DNA of 64,000 nt from the NCBI RefSeq assembly GCF_029504655.1, contig NZ_JAQFIL010000001.1:1989001-2053000 (forward strand), read 5' to 3'. Numbering within the stretch: position 1 is the stretch's first letter; every line of letters begins with the position of its first letter. The position numbers and the translations under genes were made by a program. This DNA is from Catalinimonas alkaloidigena (GTDB lineage Bacteria; Bacteroidota; Bacteroidia; Cytophagales; Cyclobacteriaceae). The notes under the pieces were generated by a model. That model ran no database searches. It was not told where the DNA came from and saw nothing but the letters and a program-made list of their open reading frames with translations. Positions 20,039 to 29,581 of the stretch are shown here, in pieces.

Positions 20039-21562
20039 ATGAAACACTTTGGAATTTTAACGATAGTAGTATCTCTGGCGCTTTGGGGATGTAATGTGAA
20101 AGGCCATAAGCAGACTGAAGAACCTCTAAAATCTATGGGGTACGAGGAAAACTGGGAGTCTCTTAAGAAATACGAAGCCCCTGATTGGTTTAAAGACGCT
20201 AAGCTTGGAATTTTTATACACTGGGGACCATACGCAGTGCCGGCATTTGGTTCAGAATGGTATCCGCGCCTGATGTATCAGGATTCGGTAGTATGGAGCC
20301 CTCAGGGAGAAGTCAAAAGCACTGAGCCTTCTCATGTGTACAAGCATCATGTAGAGTATTGGGGGCATCCTTCTGAGTTTGGCTATAAAGACTTCATCCC
20401 TTTGTTCAAAGCAGAAAACTTTGATGCCGATGCATGGGTAGACCTTTTTGAAAAAGCCGGTGCTAAATATATAGTACCGGTAGCTGAGCATCATGATGCA
20501 TTTGCCATGTACGACTCCAAGAATACCAAATGGAATAGCGTAAACATGGGGCCCAAAAGAGATATTCTAGGTGAACTTGCTAAAGCCAGCAAAGCCAAAG
20601 GGCTCAAATTTGGAGCTTCCTCTCACCTGGCTTTTAACTACAACTACTTCAACAAAAAGAAAGAATTTGATACTGCCAATCCGGAGTACGCTGACCTTTA
20701 CAATGAAAATATGGAACCTTACTCAGAGGTGAGCAAAGAGTTTCAGAAAGTGTGGTGGAACCGTACCAAAGATATCATAGACAATTATCAGCCAGATATA
20801 CTGTGGTTTGACTTCTATCTGGACAGACCGGAATTTGCAGAATACCATCCAAAACTGGCTGCCTATTATTATAACAAAGGGCTGGACTGGAACAAAGAAG
20901 TAGTATTGCAGGACAAAAATTTTGACTACCCTTCTTTTCCGGAAGGTACCATTGTACTAGATCTGGAAAGAGGAAAAATGTCAGACATTAATAAAGAACC
21001 CTGGCAGACAGATACCTCTATCGGCAAAAACTCTTGGGGTTATGTAACTAACTGGATCAGCAAAACTCCCAATACGCTGATAGATGACCTTATTGATATT
21101 GTAAGTAAAAATGGTTGTCTGCTACTCAACGTAGGCCCCAAAGCGGATGGCACTATTCCTGAAGATCAGCAGCAGGTGCTTTTAGAAATTGGCAAATGGT
21201 TAAATACGAATGGAGATGCTATCTATGGTACGCGTCCGTGGAAAATATACGGAGAAGGGCCTACCGAAGTGGCTACAGGGCACCATACCGAAGGTAAAAA
21301 TCAGGAGCTGACCGCAAATGACTTCCGCTTTACCACCAAAAACGGCAAGCTATATGCCATCGCTATGGACTGGCCGGAAAATGGTGAATTGCTCATTACA
21401 TCTTTGGCTGAAGGTGCTGAGCATGCAGAAAAGGTAAGCGGAACCAAACTTCTTGGAAGTAATGATAAACTTCAGTGGGAACAAACTGAAGATGGCCTGA
21501 TGGTCAGGCTTCCTGAGAATAAGCCGGGTGAGCATGCATTTGCCGTTGAAGTTAGTTTTTAA
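20039..21562 (+). CDS. GH29 exo-glycosidase lipoprotein (alpha-L-fucosidase or alpha-L-galactosidase)
   Basis: 507 residues, lipid cysteine C18 (ALWGC). It belongs to the same family as the preceding GH29 and is its paralogue: KLGIFIHWGP, AEHHDAFAMYDSK, and nucleophile D258 in LWFDFY. Unlike the first copy it is a predicted lipoprotein and is transcribed from its own promoter carrying site B. The two copies differ around the active-site loop (WFDWWLEN versus WFDFYLDR), so they may cut different linkages or act in different compartments. Same fucose/L-galactose ambiguity as for the first copy. Confidence 0.88.
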   Translation: MKHFGILTIVVSLALWGCNVKGHKQTEEPLKSMGYEENWESLKKYEAPDWFKDAKLGIFIHWGPYAVPAFGSEWYPRLMYQDSVVWSPQGEVKSTEPSHVYKHHVEYWGHPSEFGYKDFIPLFKAENFDADAWVDLFEKAGAKYIVPVAEHHDAFAMYDSKNTKWNSVNMGPKRDILGELAKASKAKGLKFGASSHLAFNYNYFNKKKEFDTANPEYADLYNENMEPYSEVSKEFQKVWWNRTKDIIDNYQPDILWFDFYLDRPEFAEYHPKLAAYYYNKGLDWNKEVVLQDKNFDYPSFPEGTIVLDLERGKMSDINKEPWQTDTSIGKNSWGYVTNWISKTPNTLIDDLIDIVSKNGCLLLNVGPKADGTIPEDQQQVLLEIGKWLNTNGDAIYGTRPWKIYGEGPTEVATGHHTEGKNQELTANDFRFTTKNGKLYAIAMDWPENGELLITSLAEGAEHAEKVSGTKLLGSNDKLQWEQTEDGLMVRLPENKPGEHAFAVEVSF

Positions 21563-21665
21563 ATTAGGATTGTATTAGTCAAAAAAAATCTTGACAGGAA
21601 AAAATAACAAACACAATCTTTGAAGCTACTGAGATCAATCATTGTGTTATTCATCTGTTTGCATA

Positions 21666-21693
21666 GCCCGGGCTTGGTAAGCCTGACCCGGGC
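21666..21693. terminator. GC-rich inverted repeat between convergent genes
   Basis: GCCCGGG (21666-21672) and CCCGGGC (21687-21693) form a 7-bp all-GC stem in AT-rich DNA between the converging GH29 and TPR-regulator genes. An inner GGCTT/AAGCC pairing is an alternative fold. No T run follows on either strand, so bidirectional termination is only a guess. Confidence 0.4.
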
Positions 21694-21738
21694 ACATGCT
21701 CGCTCTTCCTAAGTACATTTATATCACTAAAATTTTAC

Positions 21739-23367
21739 CTAAATACGATCAATAAACTCTTTAAGGTTATCCTGCTTTTCCAGTCCTAATCTTTTTCTGA
21801 GGCGGTAACGCGAGGTATTAGCACTTTCCGGAGTAATGCCCAGCAACTGTGCCATCTCTTTACCAGAAAAGTCCAGCTTAATCAAAGCGCAAATTTTAAG
21901 ATCGTAAGGCTTAAGCTTAGGAAACTTCTCTTTTAATCTTTCAAAGAAGTCATTGTTCACGGAATTAAAGCGGTTTTCAAAGGCAAGCCAGTTTTGCTCT
22001 TTGTTGAGTTTAATATTAGTAATCACTCTTTTGAGCTCCGGCTCTTTACTTTCTTTATGCATATCAATTAGCTCAGTTTTTATCTCATTGAGCAATTCAT
22101 CTTTGGCAATTAATTGGAGTGTAGAATTGGTTAACTCTTTATTTTTGATTTGCAGTATCTCTTTGTTCTTCTGAGTTTCCTGTTCCCTCTTTTGTTCCAG
22201 CAGGGCCTGCTTAAGTTTGTGCTTTTTTCTCATCCTGTAAATCAAGCTGACAGCGGCAAACCCTACAAAAATCAGGGAGATGATAAGTATAAGGGTTTTC
22301 AGGTACCAGATATATTCTGCCTGTTCCAGTTGTTGAACCCGCTGCGCCTGTATCAGGCTGGCCTGAGCTTCCTGAGAGGCTCGGTACTTATCCTTAATCT
22401 CTACCAGAAAACGATTGTTAGGACTTTTTATACTGTACAGCCACTCTTCCAGTTCATAAGCGGACCTTAAAAATAGCTGTGCTTCCTTCTCTTTTTCAAG
22501 TCTGCTAGTAATATCGGATAACTGCCGGTAGATGATAGGAATAAAATTCAGATGACTCAGATTTTCTTTAGCATATGCCAGGGCCTGATAATAGTGTGAA
22601 ACTGCAAGTTCATGTTCCTGCATACCTGCATATAATTCACCCAGCATGCTATGGTAGACGACCAGATAAGAAGGAACGATTTCAGAAAAATCATTTTTGA
22701 GGGGCAGTAGTTGCTCCTCTGCAGTATCGTAGTTTCCGCGCATGATTTCCTGGTACCCACTTTCAGCCGCGTCAAGTTTAGCTGCAATAAGGTTAGTTGT
22801 ACTAATCGCTTTACAACTGTCCAGGTAGGCTGAGGCCAAATCTAAATTCTCTTCATACCGGTAGTGTACAGCCAGTGAAAAGTAGATCTTTCGAATAAAT
22901 GTGCTATCTGCCTCCTGCTTACGGACCAGTGATTTACAGATCTGTAGAGCCTTTCTGTAGTTCTCATGCGCTTTAATAGGGCGTTCGTAAATGCTATATA
23001 AAATGCCCAGACCTTCGTATACCCAGGCCTGTGAGCTTAAATGATTGGCTTCTTCGGCGAGCAGCAGGGCATCCCAGTAATTATCATAAGCACTATTAAA
23101 GTCTACTCTGTTACTATACAATTGAGAGAGCTTGATCATTTGCTGGATCGCCTGAATGGTATCCCCATCACTAAGTAGACTTTCTATGTTATCCTTCATA
23201 TTTTTGATAATGCTATCCTCCAAACTTTCTTTAATAAAAGAGAGGCTGATGACATAATCTTCAGCATTTATTGGCTGTTCTTCGTCTGGAGATAATGCAC
23301 TACTCAGTTGTGGGCATGCGATCAGAATAAGAGAGACCCAAAGTCTATAAATGAACTTGCGGTACAT
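21739..23367 (-). CDS. TPR-containing membrane-anchored transcriptional regulator with LuxR-type HTH
   Basis: 542 residues. A signal/anchor segment at the N-terminus (MYRKFIYRLWVSLILIACPQLS) precedes about seven TPR-like helix pairs (residues ~50-330). Then comes one transmembrane helix (~357-378), a charged coiled coil, and a C-terminal helix-turn-helix (~475-540: LKPYDLKICALIKLDFSGKEMAQLLGI..NTSRYRLRKRLGL). This layout is a common Bacteroidetes regulator in which periplasmic TPRs may sense a partner and the cytoplasmic HTH binds DNA. It is divergent from the PSD1 unit (167-base gap), which it may control (inference). Ligand unknown. Confidence 0.75.
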   Translation of the reverse strand: MYRKFIYRLWVSLILIACPQLSSALSPDEEQPINAEDYVISLSFIKESLEDSIIKNMKDNIESLLSDGDTIQAIQQMIKLSQLYSNRVDFNSAYDNYWDALLLAEEANHLSSQAWVYEGLGILYSIYERPIKAHENYRKALQICKSLVRKQEADSTFIRKIYFSLAVHYRYEENLDLASAYLDSCKAISTTNLIAAKLDAAESGYQEIMRGNYDTAEEQLLPLKNDFSEIVPSYLVVYHSMLGELYAGMQEHELAVSHYYQALAYAKENLSHLNFIPIIYRQLSDITSRLEKEKEAQLFLRSAYELEEWLYSIKSPNNRFLVEIKDKYRASQEAQASLIQAQRVQQLEQAEYIWYLKTLILIISLIFVGFAAVSLIYRMRKKHKLKQALLEQKREQETQKNKEILQIKNKELTNSTLQLIAKDELLNEIKTELIDMHKESKEPELKRVITNIKLNKEQNWLAFENRFNSVNNDFFERLKEKFPKLKPYDLKICALIKLDFSGKEMAQLLGITPESANTSRYRLRKRLGLEKQDNLKEFIDRI

Positions 23368-23534
23368 AAATGACGGTTGTTATAAAAGTAGCTTCAATTT
23401 GCTGTAAACAAAGTATTCATACAAGTCAGTCTACATGTTTTTGAACTCCGGTCTATATAGAGTCTATAGCTAAAATTAGCTGTTTTCCAGTCTTATTAAT
23501 TAAGTTGGCTTTGCAAAAAATCTAATGCCAACCT

Positions 23535-26500
23535 ATGAAGAGATTAAAAAAAAGTAGAGCACTGCTGGGCTCCATATTTTTTATCATACTCAGTATTTGC
23601 CAGCAGGCATGTGGTCCGGATCTACCCGATGAGGTAGCCATAGCTTATGAGAACTTACCGGAAAAGCTGGATTTTAATATACACGTCAAGCCTATACTAT
23701 CCGATAAATGTTTTGCCTGCCACGGGCCGGACAAAGGTAAAATAGAAGCAGGTTTACAGTTGCATGCCTCCCAGACCGCTTTTGCTGAACTACCAGAAAA
23801 TGAAGGTAAATATGCGATAGTACCTGGCAATTTAACAAAAAGTGAAGCTTTCCATAGAATTACCAGCGAGGAGGAAGACTTGATCATGCCGCCAAAGGAC
23901 TCTAACCTCAAGCTTACGCCTACCGAAAAGGCAACGCTCATCCGCTGGATAGAAGAAGGGGCAGAATATAAACCTCACTGGTCATTTGTAAAACCTGAGA
24001 AGCCTGAAGTACCAGAGGTTAAGGAAAAAGAAAAGGTGGCTAACCCAATTGATAATTTTGTATTGGCAAGATTAGAAGCGGAAGGCCTTAACTTGTCGCC
24101 CCCAGCAGATAAATCAGTCTTGTTACGACGTTTATCTCTAGATCTTACAGGTTTACCACCTAGCCCTGCCGAGATCAAAGCGTTTATGGAAGATAAGTCG
24201 GCAAACGCTTATGAAAAACAGGTAGATCGTCTTTTGGCTTCTCCACATTATGGTGAAAAAATGGCGACCGACTGGATGGATCTTGCCCGTTATGCAGACA
24301 CTTATGGCTATCAAGTAGATAGATACCGCGATATGAGTCCCTGGCGCGATTGGGTGATCAAGTCTTTTAACAAAAACTTGCCTTATGATGAGTTTGCAAG
24401 CTGGCAGATTGCTGGCGACCTGATGCCCAATCCTACACGGGAGCAAATGATAGCTACCGGTTTCAATCGCCTACATCCCCAGAACATGGAAGGTGGAATA
24501 GTAGATGAAGAATTTAGGGTAGAATATGTGGCTGACCGTACCAATGTAGTAGGGCAGGGGCTGATGGCTTTAACTTTAGGTTGTGCGAAATGCCATGACC
24601 ACAAGTACGACCCTATCTCTCAGAAGAATTATTTTGAGCTCTATAGCTTTTTCAATAACCAGAATGAGACCGGACAGATCTCCTGGGACCCTAAAGACAT
24701 ACCAGTTCCTAATATGCTGCTACCGAGCGAAGAGGAAGAAAAGATTATTGCTTTTTTAGAAGAGCAGGAGCAAAAACAATTTGAAAAAACAAAATCGCTT
24801 GAAGATAAACTTACCCCATCTTTTGAGAAATGGCTGAGCCAGGGCAATTATAAAAATGTAAGCGCTGGCATACCTCGCAGGGGTTTGTTAGCAAAATTTG
24901 ACTTTAACCAAAACCTGAAAAATGCCGCTCAGGCTTCTCACACTGCCAGGATGGATCGCCAGTTTTCTAATGATGAAATGCCTGAGTTTGGCGAAGGGAA
25001 ATATGGTCAGAGTTTAAAGCTCAATGGCGATGCCTGGATGGATGCTGAACCGATAGGCGTTTTTAAACGCAATGATCCTTTTAGTATTGGCGTGTGGGTC
25101 AAAATTCCTAAAAACCTAAATGAGGGTGTGATATTTCATAAAAATCAAGGCACCAGGTTACACTCCTACAAAGGCTATCATCTTAATATCAGAGATAACA
25201 AACTGGAAGCTATGCTGGCCCATACCTGGCCGGATAATGCGATCGTAAAAGTCTCTGAACTGGAAATACCTAAAGAGGAATGGACGCATGTAATGATGAC
25301 TTACGATGGCTCCAGTAAAGCATCAGGATTACAGATTTATACAAATGGCCGGCAACTAGATTGCAAAACTGAAGTTGATAACCTTTATAAAGATATTGTC
25401 TTCAATCAGCTGGAAGATCAGATTTATAAAAATCCGATAGAACCGGCGCTTCAGTTAGGAGCTCGCTGGAGAGGTAAAGGAATTGGCGGTGCTTTTGCGG
25501 ATGAACTGCTGGTCTATGATCGTGAACTCTCTGCGCTGGAAGTAATGATGATCGCCAAAGATGATCAGCTGATTCAACTTGCAAAGAAAGCACCTACTCA
25601 GCTGGTGCAGGAAGAAAAAGACCAACTCAAAGAGTACTATCTCAGTAGCCGTGCTACTAAATACCAGGCAGAAGTGAAAAAGCTTGCTCAGATACGTCGT
25701 GCATTGGTAGATAGTGTGGAAAAGGTGAAAGAAGTTATGATTATGAAGGAAATGGACTCACCCAGGCAGGCCTACATTCTGGAAAGAGGAGTCTATGATG
25801 CGCATGGCGAGGAAGTGTTTCCCAATACACCTGAAAAGATATTTGCCTGGAAAGATGAGTATCCTAAAAACAGGCTTGGCCTTGCCCAATGGCTGTTTGA
25901 TGAGGATCATCCCCTTACAGCCCGGGTAGCTGTAAACCGCTACTGGCAAAACTATTTTGGCCGCGGGATAGTCCGCACCACCGAAGATTTTGGTAATCAG
26001 GGAGAGCTACCTTCTCACCCGGAACTGCTGGACTGGCTGGCCGTCACTTTTAAAGAGTCTGGCTGGGATGTAAAAGCATTACAAAAGCTTATCGCCATGT
26101 CTAATACCTACCGGCAAAGTTCTGTTAGTTCGCAGGAGCTGAGAGAAAAAGATCCTCTCAATATTCTTCTGGCCCGCGGGCCCAGGGGAAGGTTGACGAG
26201 TGAAATGCTAAGGGACAATGCCTTACTGGCCAGCGGCTTATTGAATGATTCTATAGGCGGAAAAAGTGTGAAACCCTATCAGCCGGAAGGCCTTTGGACG
26301 ATGAATTCTGATACCTATGTGCAGGATCATGGGGATGACCTGTATCGCCGCAGCCTGTATGTGTACTGGAAACGTACGGTGCCTCTACCTACACTGGCCA
26401 CCTTTGATCAGCCTGAGCGTGTAGAATGTGCGGTACGTCGGCAAAAAACCAACACGCCTTTGCAGGCATTGGTACTGCTCAATGACCCTGCTTTTCTGGA

Positions 26501-26795
26501 AACGGCTAAAGTGCTGGGAGAAATCATCTGCCAGCATGAAGAACCAGCCATAGGAATTACGGAAGCGTATCAGCGACTGACCGGGAAGAAGCCACCCCAG
26601 GATGAACTTGAGCTGCTACTTGATTTGCAGGAAAAAGAGCACCGGAAATTTACAGATCACCCTGAAAAAATTAAAGGCTGGGTAGAAGCTGGGGAGTATC
26701 AGCTAAGTGATTCCCTAGACCTGAAAATGCTGGCGGCCAATGCCGTAGTCGCCAGCGTTATCTTGAACTCAGACGCAACCATAACAAAAAGATAA
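23535..26795 (+). CDS. PSCyt1-DUF1549-LamG-DUF1553 (PSD1) heme lipoprotein
   Basis: 1086 residues. A lipoprotein-like signal ([13 protein letters not shown]) is followed by a planctomycete-type cytochrome c domain with one heme motif C59-F-A-C-H63. Next come DUF1549 (PSCyt2, residues ~165-380), a LamG/concanavalin-like insert (~440-640, containing the [10 protein letters not shown] and [12 protein letters not shown] strands), and DUF1553 (PSD1, ~780-1030; [20 protein letters not shown]-like [20 protein letters not shown]). These proteins are abundant in Planctomycetes near sulfatases; their reaction is not established. The LamG domain suggests glycan binding and the heme suggests electron transfer. 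The DUF1501 gene follows after 5 bases. Confidence 0.85.
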   Translation: MKRLKKSRALLGSIFFIILSICQQACGPDLPDEVAIAYENLPEKLDFNIHVKPILSDKCFACHGPDKGKIEAGLQLHASQTAFAELPENEGKYAIVPGNLTKSEAFHRITSEEEDLIMPPKDSNLKLTPTEKATLIRWIEEGAEYKPHWSFVKPEKPEVPEVKEKEKVANPIDNFVLARLEAEGLNLSPPADKSVLLRRLSLDLTGLPPSPAEIKAFMEDKSANAYEKQVDRLLASPHYGEKMATDWMDLARYADTYGYQVDRYRDMSPWRDWVIKSFNKNLPYDEFASWQIAGDLMPNPTREQMIATGFNRLHPQNMEGGIVDEEFRVEYVADRTNVVGQGLMALTLGCAKCHDHKYDPISQKNYFELYSFFNNQNETGQISWDPKDIPVPNMLLPSEEEEKIIAFLEEQEQKQFEKTKSLEDKLTPSFEKWLSQGNYKNVSAGIPRRGLLAKFDFNQNLKNAAQASHTARMDRQFSNDEMPEFGEGKYGQSLKLNGDAWMDAEPIGVFKRNDPFSIGVWVKIPKNLNEGVIFHKNQGTRLHSYKGYHLNIRDNKLEAMLAHTWPDNAIVKVSELEIPKEEWTHVMMTYDGSSKASGLQIYTNGRQLDCKTEVDNLYKDIVFNQLEDQIYKNPIEPALQLGARWRGKGIGGAFADELLVYDRELSALEVMMIAKDDQLIQLAKKAPTQLVQEEKDQLKEYYLSSRATKYQAEVKKLAQIRRALVDSVEKVKEVMIMKEMDSPRQAYILERGVYDAHGEEVFPNTPEKIFAWKDEYPKNRLGLAQWLFDEDHPLTARVAVNRYWQNYFGRGIVRTTEDFGNQGELPSHPELLDWLAVTFKESGWDVKALQKLIAMSNTYRQSSVSSQELREKDPLNILLARGPRGRLTSEMLRDNALLASGLLNDSIGGKSVKPYQPEGLWTMNSDTYVQDHGDDLYRRSLYVYWKRTVPLPTLATFDQPERVECAVRRQKTNTPLQALVLLNDPAFLETAKVLGEIICQHEEPAIGITEAYQRLTGKKPPQDELELLLDLQEKEHRKFTDHPEKIKGWVEAGEYQLSDSLDLKMLAANAVVASVILNSDATITKR

Positions 26796-26800
26796 GTACT

Positions 26801-28297
26801 ATGGGACACCATCATGATATTATCAGATCTAATAATCCTGAACTACAAAAGGAAGAGAACAAAATAGATCGCCGTCAGTTTCTCAACAAAACCTCTTTGG
26901 GTCTGGGGGCTTTAGCTTTAGGCTCATTGTTTAACCCTACAAGCCTGGGGGCCACAGCACAAAAAAGTTCTTTGGCTCCTATGAGTGGAGGATTAGCCGA
27001 TATTCCGCACTTTGCTCCTAAGGCCAAGAAAGTTGTCTTTTTGTTTCAGAGTGGCGGCCCTTCTCAGTTTGAAACCTTTGACTACAAGCCCAGGCTGAAC
27101 GAGATGTTTGGCAAAGAGCTTCCCGATAGCGTAAGGCAGGGACAAAGGCTTACGGGCATGAGTGCCAGCCAATCTTCTTTACCCATAGCGCCTTCCATCT
27201 ATAAGTTTGACCAATACGGTGAGAGCCGGGCCTGGGTAAGCGAGCTGCTACCGCATACTGCCAAAGTGGTGGATGATCTGTGTTTTATTAAGTCTATGTT
27301 TACCGAGCAGATTAACCACGATCCGGCTATCACCTTTATGCAGACCGGACACCAGTTGGCTGGTCGCCCCTCCATAGGTTCCTGGCTAAGTTATGGGCTG
27401 GGTTCTATCAATCAGGATTTACCTACCTTTATCGTATTGGTGTCCAACAACTCGGGAGGACAGCCTTTGTATGCAAGGCTTTGGGGTAATGGATTTTTGC
27501 CTACCGAACATCAAGGGGTACAGTTTAGGTCGGGTAAAGATCCGGTGCTTTACCTTAACAATCCGGAAAACTATGATCATGAAGATAGAGGCCGAATGCT
27601 GGAATACCTGAAGCAGATTAACCAGCTACAGAATAGCGCCTACGGCGACCCTGAAGTGGATGCCCGTATTTCTCAGTACGAAATGGCCTATCGTATGCAG
27701 ACCTCAGTGCCGGAAGTGACTGACCTGACGGATGAGCCGGATGAAGTTTTTGAAATGTACGGCAAAGACAGCAGAACGCCAGGCACCTATGCTGCCAATT
27801 GTTTGCTGGCACGTAAACTGCTGGAGAAAGACGTACGCTTCGTTCAGCTCTATCATCGGGGCTGGGACCAGCATACATTTCTACCCGGAGGCATACAGGC
27901 CAACTGCCAAAAAACAGATCAGCCTACTGCTGCTCTCATCACTGACCTCAAAAGGAGAGGACTGCTGGAAGATACGCTGGTGATATGGGGAGGAGAGTTT
28001 GGACGAACCGTCTACTCCCAGGGAAAACTTACCAAGACCAATTACGGTCGCGATCATCATCCCAAATGCTTTACCATATGGATGGCAGGTGCAGGGGTAA
28101 AATCGGGAATAAGCTACGGAGCTACTGATGACTTTAGTTATAATGTTACCGAAAACCCGGTGCACGTGCACGACTTTCATGCTACACTGCTTCACCTAAT
28201 GGGCATAGATCATGAACGCTTAACCTATAAAAGTCAGGGCAGACGCTTCCGCCTGACCGATGTGCATGGGCATGTAGTTAACGATATACTAAGCTAA
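26801..28297 (+). CDS. DUF1501 family protein, Tat-exported
   Basis: 498 residues. The N-terminus has a twin-arginine signal ([20 protein letters not shown], residues ~23-42), indicating folded export. The remainder is DUF1501, a domain related to the alkaline phosphatase/sulfatase fold ([18 protein letters not shown] near the start; GRTVYSQG and [19 protein letters not shown] near the end), but it lacks the C-x-P-S-R formylglycine motif. It is almost always paired with PSD1-type proteins, as here (5-base gap), and the pair probably forms one extracytoplasmic system. Activity is unknown. Confidence 0.85.
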   Translation: MGHHHDIIRSNNPELQKEENKIDRRQFLNKTSLGLGALALGSLFNPTSLGATAQKSSLAPMSGGLADIPHFAPKAKKVVFLFQSGGPSQFETFDYKPRLNEMFGKELPDSVRQGQRLTGMSASQSSLPIAPSIYKFDQYGESRAWVSELLPHTAKVVDDLCFIKSMFTEQINHDPAITFMQTGHQLAGRPSIGSWLSYGLGSINQDLPTFIVLVSNNSGGQPLYARLWGNGFLPTEHQGVQFRSGKDPVLYLNNPENYDHEDRGRMLEYLKQINQLQNSAYGDPEVDARISQYEMAYRMQTSVPEVTDLTDEPDEVFEMYGKDSRTPGTYAANCLLARKLLEKDVRFVQLYHRGWDQHTFLPGGIQANCQKTDQPTAALITDLKRRGLLEDTLVIWGGEFGRTVYSQGKLTKTNYGRDHHPKCFTIWMAGAGVKSGISYGATDDFSYNVTENPVHVHDFHATLLHLMGIDHERLTYKSQGRRFRLTDVHGHVVNDILS

Positions 28298-28307
28298 ACC
28301 TAAACGC

Positions 28308-29420
28308 ATGAACACAAGAAGAAACTTCCTGAAAAGGAGTAGTATAGCCGCAGGTATAGGACTGGGTATACCTATGGATTTTAACATTATCACACAAACA
28401 CTACGCCCCCGTGAGGAAGAAACCATTTTGGGTCATGGTGATTATCGCTATAAAATGCAAAAAGACTGGGCACAGCTAAGCTCGGTACGCACCCCTTTAC
28501 TCAACTGCCATGAGATGGTTATGGATAGCAAAGGCCGCCTGATCATGATTGGCGATCATACTGATAATAATATCCTGATTTTTGATAAGTCTGGTAAACT
28601 GCTGGACTATTGGGGTACGGCTTATCCGGGGGGACATGGCATCTGTCTTTCGGAAGAAGGTGAAGAAGATTTTCTCTTTATTACCGATTCAGGCTGGTAC
28701 CTGGATAAAAACGGAAAATGGGTTAAGCATAATGGAAGAGTAAGTAAAACTACGCTGGACGGGAAAGTAGTGTTTGACATTGGACACCCTCAAACCATTG
28801 GGATTTATGAGCCTGGAGATAATTTTTGCCCCACTGAAGTTGCTATAGGTCCGCAGGGTGATATCTACATAGCCGATGGCTATGGACAGGATTATATCAT
28901 ACAATACTCTTCCAAAGGGGAGTACATACGCCATTGGGGAGGCCATGATAACGCCAATCCTGACCATAATCTACATAATGCGCACGGTATTGCGGTAGAC
29001 TATCGTAATCCGAATCAACCTATGCTTATTTGTACCTCCAGAAGTGAAAATGCTTTCAAATTCTTTAGTCTGGAGGGTGAATACCACCATAGCATTCACC
29101 TACCCAATATGTACGTTTGCCGTGCAGTGCTGGATGATGATAATCTGTATGCTGGTGTTTGCTGGTCAAAACCCAAAGACAAAGAATTTCATTGGAAGGA
29201 TCATACAGGATTTGTAACCATACTGGAAGGAGAAAAGGTAGTCTCTAACCCAGGAGGTACACTCCCTGAGTATAAGGAAGGAAAACTCTTGCCCAGCTAT
29301 CAGTTAGATAGCAAACCAATATGGCATGGGCATGATGTATGCGTGGACGATGACAAAAACCTCTATATCTGCCAGTGGAATGCTAACCATACTGCACCCA
29401 TCAAACTAGAAAGAGTCTGA
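28308..29420 (+). CDS. Tat-exported NHL-repeat six-bladed beta-propeller protein
   Basis: 370 residues. Twin-arginine signal RRNFLKRSSIAAGIGLG at residues 4-20. The body shows NHL-type propeller blades (FCPTEVAIGPQGDIYIADGYG; HNAHGIAVDYRNPNQP; HGHDVCVDDDKNLYICQW), related to peptidyl-alpha-hydroxyglycine lyase propellers. It follows DUF1501 after 10 bases, making a three-gene unit with the PSD1 lipoprotein. Two of the three are Tat substrates, so they probably work in the periplasm or at the surface. Function unknown. Confidence 0.75.
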   Translation: MNTRRNFLKRSSIAAGIGLGIPMDFNIITQTLRPREEETILGHGDYRYKMQKDWAQLSSVRTPLLNCHEMVMDSKGRLIMIGDHTDNNILIFDKSGKLLDYWGTAYPGGHGICLSEEGEEDFLFITDSGWYLDKNGKWVKHNGRVSKTTLDGKVVFDIGHPQTIGIYEPGDNFCPTEVAIGPQGDIYIADGYGQDYIIQYSSKGEYIRHWGGHDNANPDHNLHNAHGIAVDYRNPNQPMLICTSRSENAFKFFSLEGEYHHSIHLPNMYVCRAVLDDDNLYAGVCWSKPKDKEFHWKDHTGFVTILEGEKVVSNPGGTLPEYKEGKLLPSYQLDSKPIWHGHDVCVDDDKNLYICQWNANHTAPIKLERV

Positions 29421-29465
29421 CAGCACATCATTTATTTATGTAGTTTAGGGAAAAAGCGTAGTATT

Positions 29466-29529
29466 ATACATATGTCTTACTCTTATAAACATATGTCATG
29501 ATTATTTTCACTGCAAAATTCTAGCTTTG
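29466..29529 (+). promoter_or_regulatory. Tandem regulatory site and -7 box before the sulfatase operon (site C)
   Basis: ATACATATGT (29466-29475) and AAACATATGT (29487-29496) are direct repeats with 21-bp spacing. A perfect -7 box TAGCTTTG (29522-29529) starts 35 bp after the second unit. The second unit therefore sits just upstream of the expected -33 element, the position of an activator. Confidence 0.65.
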
Positions 29530-29581
29530 TGAATACTCTGACAAGCGCTATGCTAAATATTGAAACAACCTAAAACTACTC

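Noticed and set aside
12469..21562. Fucoidan-degrading locus
   Set aside because: GH29 and sulfatases alone would fit, but GH117 and the agarase-type GH16 point to red-algal galactan.
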